DNA of 64,000 nucleotides, taken from contig DATGMD010000010.1 in assembly GCA_035293805.1 (NCBI GenBank), forward strand, positions 76,745 to 140,744. The letters run 5' to 3'. This DNA is from JAJPHF01 sp035293805 (GTDB lineage: Bacteria > Chloroflexota > UBA6077 > JAJPHF01). Below, in pieces: positions 24,807-31,755 of this stretch. Numbering within the stretch: position 1 is the first letter of the stretch; each line of letters starts with the position of its first letter. A program made the translations under genes and the position numbers. A model generated the notes under the pieces. It was not told where the DNA came from. It ran no database searches and worked only from the letters and a program-made list of their open reading frames with translations.

Positions 24807-25967
24807 ATGCGCTGCTTGACCGCTGCGCTCTGTGCGCTGGTGTTCCTCGTCGGTTGCGGGGGGGGCGCATCCAGTGGTCGCTCGTCTGCGCCCTCCCCTG
24901 CTGCCGGCGGCGCCGCTCCCCAGGCTGCCGCCCCGACAACGGCAACTAACGCTACGGCCTCTCACCCTGCGGGAGCAGCGCCCGCTGAGCGTACCGCGGC
25001 ATCTACCGGCGCCAGTCCTGCAGAGCCTGAGGGCGTGCGGGTAGCGGACCTCGGCCTGGCCACCGACAGCTACACGTACCTCGCGATCGAGAAGGGCTAC
25101 TTCCAAGAGCAGGGCCTGGAGGTGACTCTCGAGCATTTCGACACGGCGGCGCGCATGGTGGCGCCGATGAGTGCCGGCCAGCTCGACGTGGGCCGGGGCA
25201 CGCCCAGCGCTGGGCTATTCAATGCCATCGCACGTGGTGTCCCATTGAAGATCGTCGCGGACCACGCGCGCGTCATTCCCGGGAGCGCCGATTATGCCGT
25301 GGCCCTTCGTGCCGGACTCGCTGACGTGATCAACAGCTACGCCGACCTCAAGGGCCACACCCTGGCTTACACTGGTGAGGCCAGCGGTAACGAGGCGAAC
25401 CTCGACCTCGCGCTGCGCCAAGGGGGCCTGACGATCGACGACGTGGTCGCGATCGACATGGCGTTCCCCGACATGCTCCCGGCGCTCAGCAACGGCGCCA
25501 TCGACGGCGCGCTGCTCGTCGAGCCGTTTCTCACCCTGGGCGAGCAACGCGGGGTGCTCACCCGCTGGCGCACTGGCCCCGACTTCGCCCTGGGCCAGGA
25601 GCTGGCCGTGTTGATATACGCCCCCGGGTTCGCGGAGGAGAAGCCCGCGCTGGCGCAGCGCTTCATGGTAGCCTACTTGCACGGGCTGCGCGACTACTAT
25701 GATGCCTTCTTCGGCAGCCGCCAGCACCAGGATGAGGTCATCGCGGTGCTCGTCCGCTACACCACGATCAAGGATGCGAACCTGTGGCGACAGATGGCGC
25801 CGATGGGCGTCGACCCGAACGGGCGAGTCAACGTCGCGAGTCTGAAGGCGAAGCAGGACTGGTTCATCGCGCGGGGTCAGCAGCAGACCGCGATCGATCT
25901 GGATCAGGTGGTCGACCAGCAATACATCGACGCTGCCCGGACGCAGCTTGGCACGCTTAATCCGTAG
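24807..25967 (+). CDS. ABC-type substrate-binding lipoprotein (NMT1/SsuA-like), second copy
   Basis: 386 residues from ATG 24807 (AGGGGAAG upstream). This start gives a compact lipoprotein signal, MRCLTAALCALVFLVGC with C17. The frame is open upstream to 24585 and contains a second lipobox-like run (GLMAVGC), so a longer precursor or a duplicated leader cannot be excluded. A low-complexity A/P/T/S linker runs to about residue 75. VRVADLGLATDSYTYLAIEK, GYFQEQGLEVTLEHFDTAAR, PMSAGQLDVGRGTPSAGLFN and FPDMLPALSNGAIDGALLVE mark the NMT1/SsuA-like family. The C-terminal half closely parallels the protein at 22089 (DEVI, DPNG). No ABC membrane or ATPase component is adjacent. Confidence 0.83.
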   Translation: MRCLTAALCALVFLVGCGGGASSGRSSAPSPAAGGAAPQAAAPTTATNATASHPAGAAPAERTAASTGASPAEPEGVRVADLGLATDSYTYLAIEKGYFQEQGLEVTLEHFDTAARMVAPMSAGQLDVGRGTPSAGLFNAIARGVPLKIVADHARVIPGSADYAVALRAGLADVINSYADLKGHTLAYTGEASGNEANLDLALRQGGLTIDDVVAIDMAFPDMLPALSNGAIDGALLVEPFLTLGEQRGVLTRWRTGPDFALGQELAVLIYAPGFAEEKPALAQRFMVAYLHGLRDYYDAFFGSRQHQDEVIAVLVRYTTIKDANLWRQMAPMGVDPNGRVNVASLKAKQDWFIARGQQQTAIDLDQVVDQQYIDAARTQLGTLNP

Positions 25968-26080
25968 CCAGAGCCCGATCGCGGTGAGGGGGCAGGGACC
26001 CACCGGCACTCTGTCGGCTGTGCCGCCTTCAGCCCGGCTCAATAGCGCTTCGCCTGCAGTGTAGAGGAGAAGACTGGCTT

Positions 26081-26713
26081 ATGACCGAGGCGCTCACCAC
26101 TCTGCGTGACCTCGTGTACCCTCCCCTGACCGCGCTGGTCGTCGTCGACATGCAGAACGACTTCTGCGACTCCCGTCACTTCCCCATGGCCGAGCCAATG
26201 CTGCCGCGCCTGGTGCGCTTCACCGCTGCGGCCCGCGCCGCCGGCTTGCCCATCATCCGCTTCCGCATGCTGAACACTCCGCAGACCAGCTCAGCTGTCT
26301 GGACCAGCCATCTCGGCGAGGGGCCGATCCAGCACCAGATCTGTGTGCCAGGTACTCCCGGCGCCGAGTTCCACCCCGATTTTCAGCCTGCACCTGGGGA
26401 TATCGTCATCACGAAGCCGCGCTACAGCGGCTTCATCGGCACCAACTTCGAGACGATCCTGCGTACGCTCGGTGTGCGGGCGCTGATCTGCACCGGCATC
26501 GCCACCAACGTGTGCGTCGAGTCACTGGCGCGCGACGCCTTCCAGCGCGACTACTACACGATAGTCGTCAGTGACTGCACCGCAACACGCAGCCAGGCCG
26601 AGCACGAGGCTAGTCTGCACATCCTCCGTCGGCGATTTGGTGTGGTGGCCACGGCGGACGAGATCATCGCTTGTTGGCAAGACGCAGCGGTAACCGCACA
26701 CGGAGCACCTTAA
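26081..26713 (+). CDS. Isochorismatase-fold cysteine hydrolase
   Basis: 210 residues from ATG 26081, with GAGGAGAAG upstream. The catalytic triad of the family is visible: D23 in LVVVDMQNDF, K112 in VITKPRYSGF and C145 in GIATNVCVES. The cis-peptide region before the cysteine is normal. Members include N-carbamoylsarcosine amidase, maleamate amidohydrolase, ureidoacrylate amidohydrolase (RutB) and nicotinamidase; this sequence looks closest to the RutB/N-carbamoylsarcosine group, but that is not decisive. With a RidA-type deaminase in the same island the pair recalls RutB/RutC, or the maleamate step of N-heterocycle degradation. It sits between a binding-protein gene and the molybdenum hydroxylase gene. 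Confidence 0.88.
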   Translation: MTEALTTLRDLVYPPLTALVVVDMQNDFCDSRHFPMAEPMLPRLVRFTAAARAAGLPIIRFRMLNTPQTSSAVWTSHLGEGPIQHQICVPGTPGAEFHPDFQPAPGDIVITKPRYSGFIGTNFETILRTLGVRALICTGIATNVCVESLARDAFQRDYYTIVVSDCTATRSQAEHEASLHILRRRFGVVATADEIIACWQDAAVTAHGAP

Positions 26714-26826
26714 AACACGGGCGACCTCCATACCCACGAGCCGAGCGGGGCCGGGGTTGGAGCTTTCCTCTGGCCTACCGGGGCATCTCTCCTTCAACTC
26801 ACATCACGCACCTTAGGGGAGTTGGG

Positions 26827-29193
26827 GTGGCAACTGGAAGTTGGATCGGGCGCCCGCTCGCGCGCAAGGAGGACCCGCGGCTGCTCACGGGCCGAGGGCG
26901 CTTCGTGGCCGACCTACAGCTGCCTGGGACGCTCGAGATGGTGGTCGTGCGCAGCCCGCACGGCCACGCCCGCTTGCGGCGCGTCGACGCCGGCGACGTG
27001 GGCGACGCGGCGATGGTGCTGACGGCCGCCGCACTCGACGGCCGGGTGGGCGAGATCCCGATGCACTGGCTGCTGCCCGGCATGAAGTGCGCCTCGTTCC
27101 CCATCCTGGCCGCCGAGCGCGTGCGCTACGTGGGCCAGCCGGTCGCCGCACTCGTCGCCACCGATCGCTACGTTGGGGAAGACCTCGCCGAGCGCGTGGT
27201 GGTCGACTACGAGCCCCTGCCAGCCATCGTCGACGTGGAGGAGGCACTGCGCGCCGAGGCGCCGCTCCTCTATCCTGAGTGGGGCGACAACGTCGCCTAT
27301 CAGTGGAGCAGCGCCCACGGCGACGTGGCCGCAGCCTTCCGTCACGCCGACGTGGTGGTGCGGCACCGTGCCTGCTACCCTCGCCATACCGGCCTGCCCA
27401 TCGAGACACGCGGCGTGCTGGCGCGCTACGACGTAGCCACGGGCGAGCTGACGGTCTGGCTCGCCACGCAGACCGGGCATCGCGTCCGTACGGTGCTCGC
27501 GGAGGCGCTGCGCTTCCCCGAGGAGCGGCTGCGGGTCGTCGTGCCCGACGTCGGCGGCGCGTTCGGCACCAAGCTCCAGATCTACCCGGAAGAGGCGCTG
27601 GCCTGCCTGTTCGCGCTCAAGACCGGCCGGCCGATCCGCTGGATCGAGGATCGTCGCGAGCACTTCCTGGCGACGGTCCACGCGCGCGAGCAGCGGATTG
27701 ACCTCGAGCTGGCCGCGCGGCACGACGGCACGCTTCTCGCGGTCCGGGCGCGCGTGCTGGCGGACGTGGGCGCGCACCCCCACTCGCGGGGCGTGGGCGC
27801 GTCGTTCATCACGACCGCCGCCATCCCCGGCCCGTATCGGATCGGCGCGTACCAGGTCGAGCTGCGCGGCGTGGTCACGAACAAGGTACCGTTTGGCGCG
27901 TACCGCGGCTTCGGCAAGCCCCAGGCGGTGTTCGCCATGGAGCGGGCGGTCGACGCGCTCGCGGCGCGGCTGGGGCTCGACCCGGCCGCGGTGCGCGAGC
28001 GCAACCTGGTGCGCCCCGACGAGATGCCGTTCCCGAACCCGGCCGGGCACGGGCAGCTCGACAGCGGCGACTACCCTGCGGCGCTGCGCCGCGCGCTCCA
28101 GGCGATCGACTGGGAGGGCCACCGCGCGGCCCACGCCGACCTGCGGCGGCAGGGGAAGCTGCGCGGGCTGGGGCTGGCCTGCTTCGTCGAGGCGACCGGC
28201 ATGCCCTCGGCGCAGCCCGGGCGCCCGACCCGCCTGTACAGCGCCTACGAGACGGCGGTCGTCAGCATCGACCCCTCGGGCGGCGTCACACTCGCCTCCG
28301 GGCTCCTGCCCAGCGGCCAGGGCCACGAGACCGCCCTCGCGCAGGTCTGCGCCGCGCAGCTCGGCGTGAGCCCGGCCGACGTGCGGGTGATCGTGGGCGA
28401 CACCGCGCACACGCCCTACTCGGGATTCGGCACCGCGGCGAGCCGCGGGATGAGCACGGGCGGATCGGCGGCGCTACTCGCGGCACGCCAGGTGCGCGAG
28501 AAGGTCTTGCGCCTCGGCGGCCACCTCCTCGAGGCGGCCCCGGCCGACCTGGACCTCGTGGAGGGGGAGATCGTCGTGCGGGGCAGCCCGGAGCGGCGCC
28601 TGACGCTGGCCGAAGTCGCGCGCCAGGCGTTCCTCGCCGCGAACCTGCCGCCCGGCATGGAGCCGGAGCTCCAGGCGCGGGTGACGTTCGACCTGGCGCA
28701 GAGCCCCTACGCCTACGGCGTGAACGCCTGTGAGGTCGAGATCGACCGCGAGACCGGCGCGATCGCGGTGCTGCGCTACGTGGTGGTGGACGACTGCGGG
28801 ACGGTGGTGAACCCGGCAATCGTGGACGGCCAGGTGCAGGGCGGGCTCGCGCAGGGCTTCGGCGGTACCCTGCTCGAAGAGCTGCGCTACGACGCGAACG
28901 GCCAGCTCCTGACCGGATCGCTGCTCGACTACCTGGTGCCGACCGCGTGCGATCTGCCGCCGCTCCACCTGGAGCACCTCGAGACGCCGTCGCCGCTCAC
29001 GCCGGGCGGGTTCAAGGGCGTGGGCGAGTCGGGCACGGTCGGGGTGCCGGCCGCGGTCGCCAACGCCGTACTCGCCGCGCTGGGCCTCGCCGACCTCACC
29101 GAGCTGGCGCTGCCGCTCACGCCCGAGCGCGTCCTGGCACTCGTCGGCCGCGCGTCCCGTCATGCCCCAGCCGTCGAGACGACCGAGACGTAG
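26827..29193 (+). CDS. Molybdenum hydroxylase (xanthine dehydrogenase family) large subunit
   Basis: 788 residues from GTG 26827 (AGGGGAG 5 bases upstream); the longer frame from 26671 overlaps the preceding gene and is not protein-like. The N-terminus IGRPLARKEDPRLLTGRGRF is typical of the aldehyde oxidase/xanthine dehydrogenase a/b hammerhead domain. Mo-cofactor regions follow: VVPDVGGAFGTKLQIYPEEA near 240, FGAYRGFGKPQAVFAMERAV near 358, GHETALAQVCAAQLG and FKGVGESGTVGVPAAVANA, whose glutamate near residue 734 is the catalytic base. The active-site loop is AYRGFG, not AYxCSFR, so this is not form I CO dehydrogenase. The FAD and 2Fe-2S subunits, normally adjacent, are absent, and no maturation gene is present. 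It probably hydroxylates an aromatic or heterocyclic substrate. Confidence 0.88.
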   Translation: MATGSWIGRPLARKEDPRLLTGRGRFVADLQLPGTLEMVVVRSPHGHARLRRVDAGDVGDAAMVLTAAALDGRVGEIPMHWLLPGMKCASFPILAAERVRYVGQPVAALVATDRYVGEDLAERVVVDYEPLPAIVDVEEALRAEAPLLYPEWGDNVAYQWSSAHGDVAAAFRHADVVVRHRACYPRHTGLPIETRGVLARYDVATGELTVWLATQTGHRVRTVLAEALRFPEERLRVVVPDVGGAFGTKLQIYPEEALACLFALKTGRPIRWIEDRREHFLATVHAREQRIDLELAARHDGTLLAVRARVLADVGAHPHSRGVGASFITTAAIPGPYRIGAYQVELRGVVTNKVPFGAYRGFGKPQAVFAMERAVDALAARLGLDPAAVRERNLVRPDEMPFPNPAGHGQLDSGDYPAALRRALQAIDWEGHRAAHADLRRQGKLRGLGLACFVEATGMPSAQPGRPTRLYSAYETAVVSIDPSGGVTLASGLLPSGQGHETALAQVCAAQLGVSPADVRVIVGDTAHTPYSGFGTAASRGMSTGGSAALLAARQVREKVLRLGGHLLEAAPADLDLVEGEIVVRGSPERRLTLAEVARQAFLAANLPPGMEPELQARVTFDLAQSPYAYGVNACEVEIDRETGAIAVLRYVVVDDCGTVVNPAIVDGQVQGGLAQGFGGTLLEELRYDANGQLLTGSLLDYLVPTACDLPPLHLEHLETPSPLTPGGFKGVGESGTVGVPAAVANAVLAALGLADLTELALPLTPERVLALVGRASRHAPAVETTET

Positions 29194-29222
29194 GCGACTG
29201 GAGGCGGCCGGCGCGGCAGCGG

Positions 29223-30323
29223 TCAGGCGCGGCGAACCGCCTCGGCGGCGAGTCGCGTATCAATCAACTTGTCGAGGTCGACGGCCTTGTCCAACTCACC
29301 CGACGCGAGAAAAAAGCTCTGCTGGTCCGCAATGAACGCCGGGTCGAAGCGAAGGGAGGAGTCCCATTCGGTCAAGACGTTCGTTTCCAGCACCGCGGGC
29401 TCGATCTTCGTGTACTTGGCGATGATCGCGAGATTCTCCGGCGTCTTGGCCCGGCCGTCGTCCAGCGCGCGCATGGCGTGGACGAGCGCCGTCAGAAGCC
29501 GGACCGCCACGGGCTTCTCGCTCTCGCTGAACCGCTCGCTGGCCATGACGTAGGTGGTCGGCTGGCCCGCGACGATATTGGCGTCCATGGGGTCAGGCAG
29601 CGCCACCGCGAGCCCGCGCGAGATCGCGCCGGTGACGAACGGCTCGGTTGGCAACGCCGCGTCGACCGACGCATTGGCCAGAGCGACGAGCATGTCGGGA
29701 AAGCCCATCTCGGCGACATCGACGTCTTGCTCCGTCATGCCGTGTCGTTGGAGCAGCTTGAACAGTATGTAGTCGATGAGCGAGCCCCGGCCCGCGATCG
29801 CCACCCGCCGGCCGCGGAGATCGCGGACGCCGGTCACCTCCCCGGCGTCCCACAGGGCCTTGCGGATCAGCAGCTGGTTGGCGGCGGGTCCCTGCCGCGG
29901 CTGGATGCCCACTGGCGCGATCACCTTGACCGCGATGCCGCGCCCCAGGGCGTTCAGTAGGCCGGCCGAGATGGCCCCGAATGAGACGTTCATCTCATCG
30001 GTGCCCAGCGAGGCGACCATCTGGCTCGAGTTCTGGACGACGATCGTCTCGGGCTCGATGGCCTGCGCAGCGAAGTATCCTCGCTCGATGGCGACGTAGA
30101 GCGGCGCGATCGCCGTCGTGGGCGCCCAGCCGATAGTGACTCTGGCCGGGCTCGGGGCTGTAGTGGGGACCATCGTGGTCGGCGCGGTGGTGACGGGCGC
30201 TGCAGCGGGGATGGCCGGCGCGACCGGCTGGGCCGGCGCCGCGCGGCAGGCGCCGAGCGCCACGCTGGCGCCGGCCGCGGCCGCCGATCGGAGGAGCGTG
30301 CGTCGACTGATGTTCTCGGCCAT
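29223..30323 (-). CDS. ABC-type substrate-binding protein (NMT1/SsuA-like), third copy
   Basis: 366 residues, on the opposite strand to the rest of the catabolic genes and convergent with the molybdenum hydroxylase gene. The signal combines a twin-arginine motif (SRRTLLRSAAAAGASVALGA) with a lipobox cysteine, C26, followed by a P/T/A linker to about residue 60. VTIGWAPTTAIAPLYVAIER, GYFAAQAIEPETIVVQNSSQ, FGAISAGLLNALGRGIAVKV and FPDMLVALANASVDAALPTE are typical NMT1/SsuA-like blocks. Unlike the other two copies it appears to be a Tat substrate. No permease or ATPase genes are nearby. It is the last gene before the right attachment-like repeat, 200 bases away. Confidence 0.85.
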   Translation of the reverse strand: MAENISRRTLLRSAAAAGASVALGACRAAPAQPVAPAIPAAAPVTTAPTTMVPTTAPSPARVTIGWAPTTAIAPLYVAIERGYFAAQAIEPETIVVQNSSQMVASLGTDEMNVSFGAISAGLLNALGRGIAVKVIAPVGIQPRQGPAANQLLIRKALWDAGEVTGVRDLRGRRVAIAGRGSLIDYILFKLLQRHGMTEQDVDVAEMGFPDMLVALANASVDAALPTEPFVTGAISRGLAVALPDPMDANIVAGQPTTYVMASERFSESEKPVAVRLLTALVHAMRALDDGRAKTPENLAIIAKYTKIEPAVLETNVLTEWDSSLRFDPAFIADQQSFFLASGELDKAVDLDKLIDTRLAAEAVRRA

Positions 30324-30522
30324 CGCGCCTATCTCGGCGGAATCACTTGGAGGCAGGTCACGGGCAGTGGCCGGGGCGCACAGGCGCTGGAACTATAGCG
30401 AGGGCGCCAGGCCGTGTCAAAGGCGGGGGATCGGCGCCGTGGGGGCCGGACGGTGGAGCACGAGAGCCTGGCAGAAGAGGGATCACGCGGCGCTCGAATT
30501 GGGAGCGGAACTGTTGACCGTC
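30324..30522. other. Gene-free right end of the island
   Basis: I see no protein-like frame, RNA fold or mobile-element end in these 199 bases between the third binding-protein gene and the repeat. A stretch at 30493-30508 vaguely resembles a tRNA D arm (GCTC-GAATTGG-GAGC) but no complete cloverleaf can be built. Confidence 0.5.
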
Positions 30523-30548
30523 GGGGTTCGAATCCCCTCGAGCCCGCC
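30523..30548 (+). repeat. Right attachment-like repeat (displaced tRNA-Asp 3' end)
   Basis: Exact copy of 17727-17752 in the same orientation. The bases 5' of it do not pair with CGAGCCC, so this is a 3' fragment and not a whole tRNA gene. A terminator-like hairpin follows, as expected if this is the original 3' end of the tRNA gene, pushed 12.8 kb away by an insertion. Confidence 0.7.
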
Positions 30549-30554
30549 TCTGCA

Positions 30555-30603
30555 AACGCCCCGGTCGGCGACCCTGCAAGCTTCGGGGCCGCACCGGGGC
30601 GTT
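30555..30603 (+). terminator. Terminator-like hairpin after the displaced tRNA end
   Basis: AACGCCCCGGT (30555-30565) and its complement ACCGGGGCGTT (30593-30603) form an 11-bp stem with a 27-base loop, followed by CGTCTTT. It could be the original tRNA-Asp terminator. No feature is recognised from here to 30726. Confidence 0.55.
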
Positions 30604-30726
30604 CGTCTTTCTAGCGCCTGCCTGCTCCGATGATCGTCGCATTGGGCCGCCGGCCCTGGGCTAAGTGCTGTCGTGCCTCGGTCGCGGCCGGCCCCCCGCT
30701 CGGGCGCCAAGCGGCGACGCCTTCTG

Positions 30727-30894
30727 TCACCCTCCCGTGCTACCCGGCATCTGCCACGGAAGTGACGTGAGCCCGTTCGGCAGAATGCTCGCGTAGCCCC
30801 CGAGCGGCACGATGTTGTAGAAGTCGTGCGTGCCGCCGAACGGCAGGGGTACCTCGCTCCCTTCGGTCCAATATGCTCCGTTGTAGCCGTACAT
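30727..30894 (-). CDS. Small ORF, 55 residues, Gly/Pro/aromatic-rich, unknown
   Basis: An ATG at 30894 with a strong GGGAGGAGG Shine-Dalgarno 9 bases upstream opens 55 codons ending in TGA at 30727. The product starts MYGYNGAYWTEGSEVPLPFG and ends LPWQMPGSTGG; it has 9 Gly, 6 Pro and 8 aromatic residues, no Cys, no Lys and no Arg, and is acidic. Composition, RBS and clean codon choice favour a real small gene over chance. No signal peptide or membrane helix is seen. It lies just outside the right repeat of the island. TTGACA on this strand at 30995-30990 might be a -35, but a matching -10 is poor. It could be a structural or modified peptide; I do not recognise it. Confidence 0.45.
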   Translation of the reverse strand: MYGYNGAYWTEGSEVPLPFGGTHDFYNIVPLGGYASILPNGLTSLPWQMPGSTGG

Positions 30895-31130
30895 CTTATT
30901 TCGCCTCCTCCCGCGCTACCGTACGCGGTCTCTGATTAGACGATAGCGCGCGTAGAGGCGGGCGGCTGTCCAGCGCCTGACAACCCCGCTGTCAATTTTG
31001 CGATACCCATCCTCCGAAGCCCGACACCCCGGCCGCCTCGTGGCGCCGCGGGCTCCCTGCGGCGTCAGACCGCGCTGAGGGCGGCGGCTCGCCTAGGGAG
31101 CGCTCGGCCAGCTGGCGGGGCCGCCGGCCG

Positions 31131-31736
31131 CTAGTCTTGGACGACCTCGAGCAGGATACCGTCTGGGTCGCCGAACTGAAACCCGCCGTAGCGGCAGGTG
31201 GCGAGCAGCTCCATCCGGCACTCGCTCTCCCCGGCGCGCGGCCGTTTCGGTGCCAGCGCATAGTTGCGGTTTGCCAGACGCTCCAAGTCCGCCGCGAACT
31301 GATCGATGCTCTCGACCGCAAAGCCGAGATGATCCATGGCCGGCGCCTCGGCGTTCGAGACGCCGAAGTCCTCGATGCGCCACGGCGTGATGATCATCGT
31401 CACGACCCCGTCGGTCAGGTAGTGACTCGGGTCGCCCGCGTCTTGCGGCAACTCGGTCAGCTCGAACACATCGCGGTAGAACCGGGCGATGGCGGGAGCG
31501 TCCATGACGCGCAGCTGAAAGTGGTGGATGCGCCGCCGGTGCGACGCGCCTTGGAGCGCGGCGTCCGCGTAGACGTCCATGCGGCGATCGAGCCGCTCGT
31601 ACGACAGGTGGAAGAAATTGCCCACGGGATCGTGCAACGTCACGCCCGCGAACGGACGCGACGACGGCCGCTTCAGGATGCCGATGGCAGGGTAGGCTTC
31701 GCGCAAGCGGGCGTAGATCTCCTGGGGGTCGGGCAC
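31131..31736 (-). CDS. VOC (glyoxalase/extradiol dioxygenase) superfamily protein, N-terminally truncated
   Basis: About 201 residues if GTG 31736 is the start; the true start is uncertain and no good RBS is seen. The C-terminal VOC module is complete, from RIHHFQLRVMDAPAIARFYR through MDHLGFAVESIDQFAADLE to GFQFGDPDGILLEVVQD, with histidine and glutamate metal-ligand candidates. Before it lies only the second half of another VOC module (FEVPDPQEIYARLREAYPAI, VTLHDPVGNFFHLSYERLDR). The first beta-alpha-beta unit of that domain is missing, and upstream of the GTG the frame is only the shadow of the BNR-repeat gene, which ends at 31756. A deletion that removed the 5' end is the simplest reading. 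The substrate is unknown. Confidence 0.6.
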   Translation of the reverse strand: MPDPQEIYARLREAYPAIGILKRPSSRPFAGVTLHDPVGNFFHLSYERLDRRMDVYADAALQGASHRRRIHHFQLRVMDAPAIARFYRDVFELTELPQDAGDPSHYLTDGVVTMIITPWRIEDFGVSNAEAPAMDHLGFAVESIDQFAADLERLANRNYALAPKRPRAGESECRMELLATCRYGGFQFGDPDGILLEVVQD

Positions 31737-31755
31737 TTCGAACTTGACACCCAGC

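Noticed and set aside
26671..26826. An upstream start for the molybdenum hydroxylase
   Set aside because: It would overlap the isochorismatase-fold gene and adds residues unlike the family; GTG 26827 has a good RBS and begins at the conserved N-terminus.
30473..30546. A possible second tRNA gene ending in the same 3' sequence as tRNA-Asp
   Set aside because: A D-arm-like stem is visible, but the 5' bases do not pair with CGAGCCC and no proper anticodon stem forms. Treated as a displaced 3' fragment.
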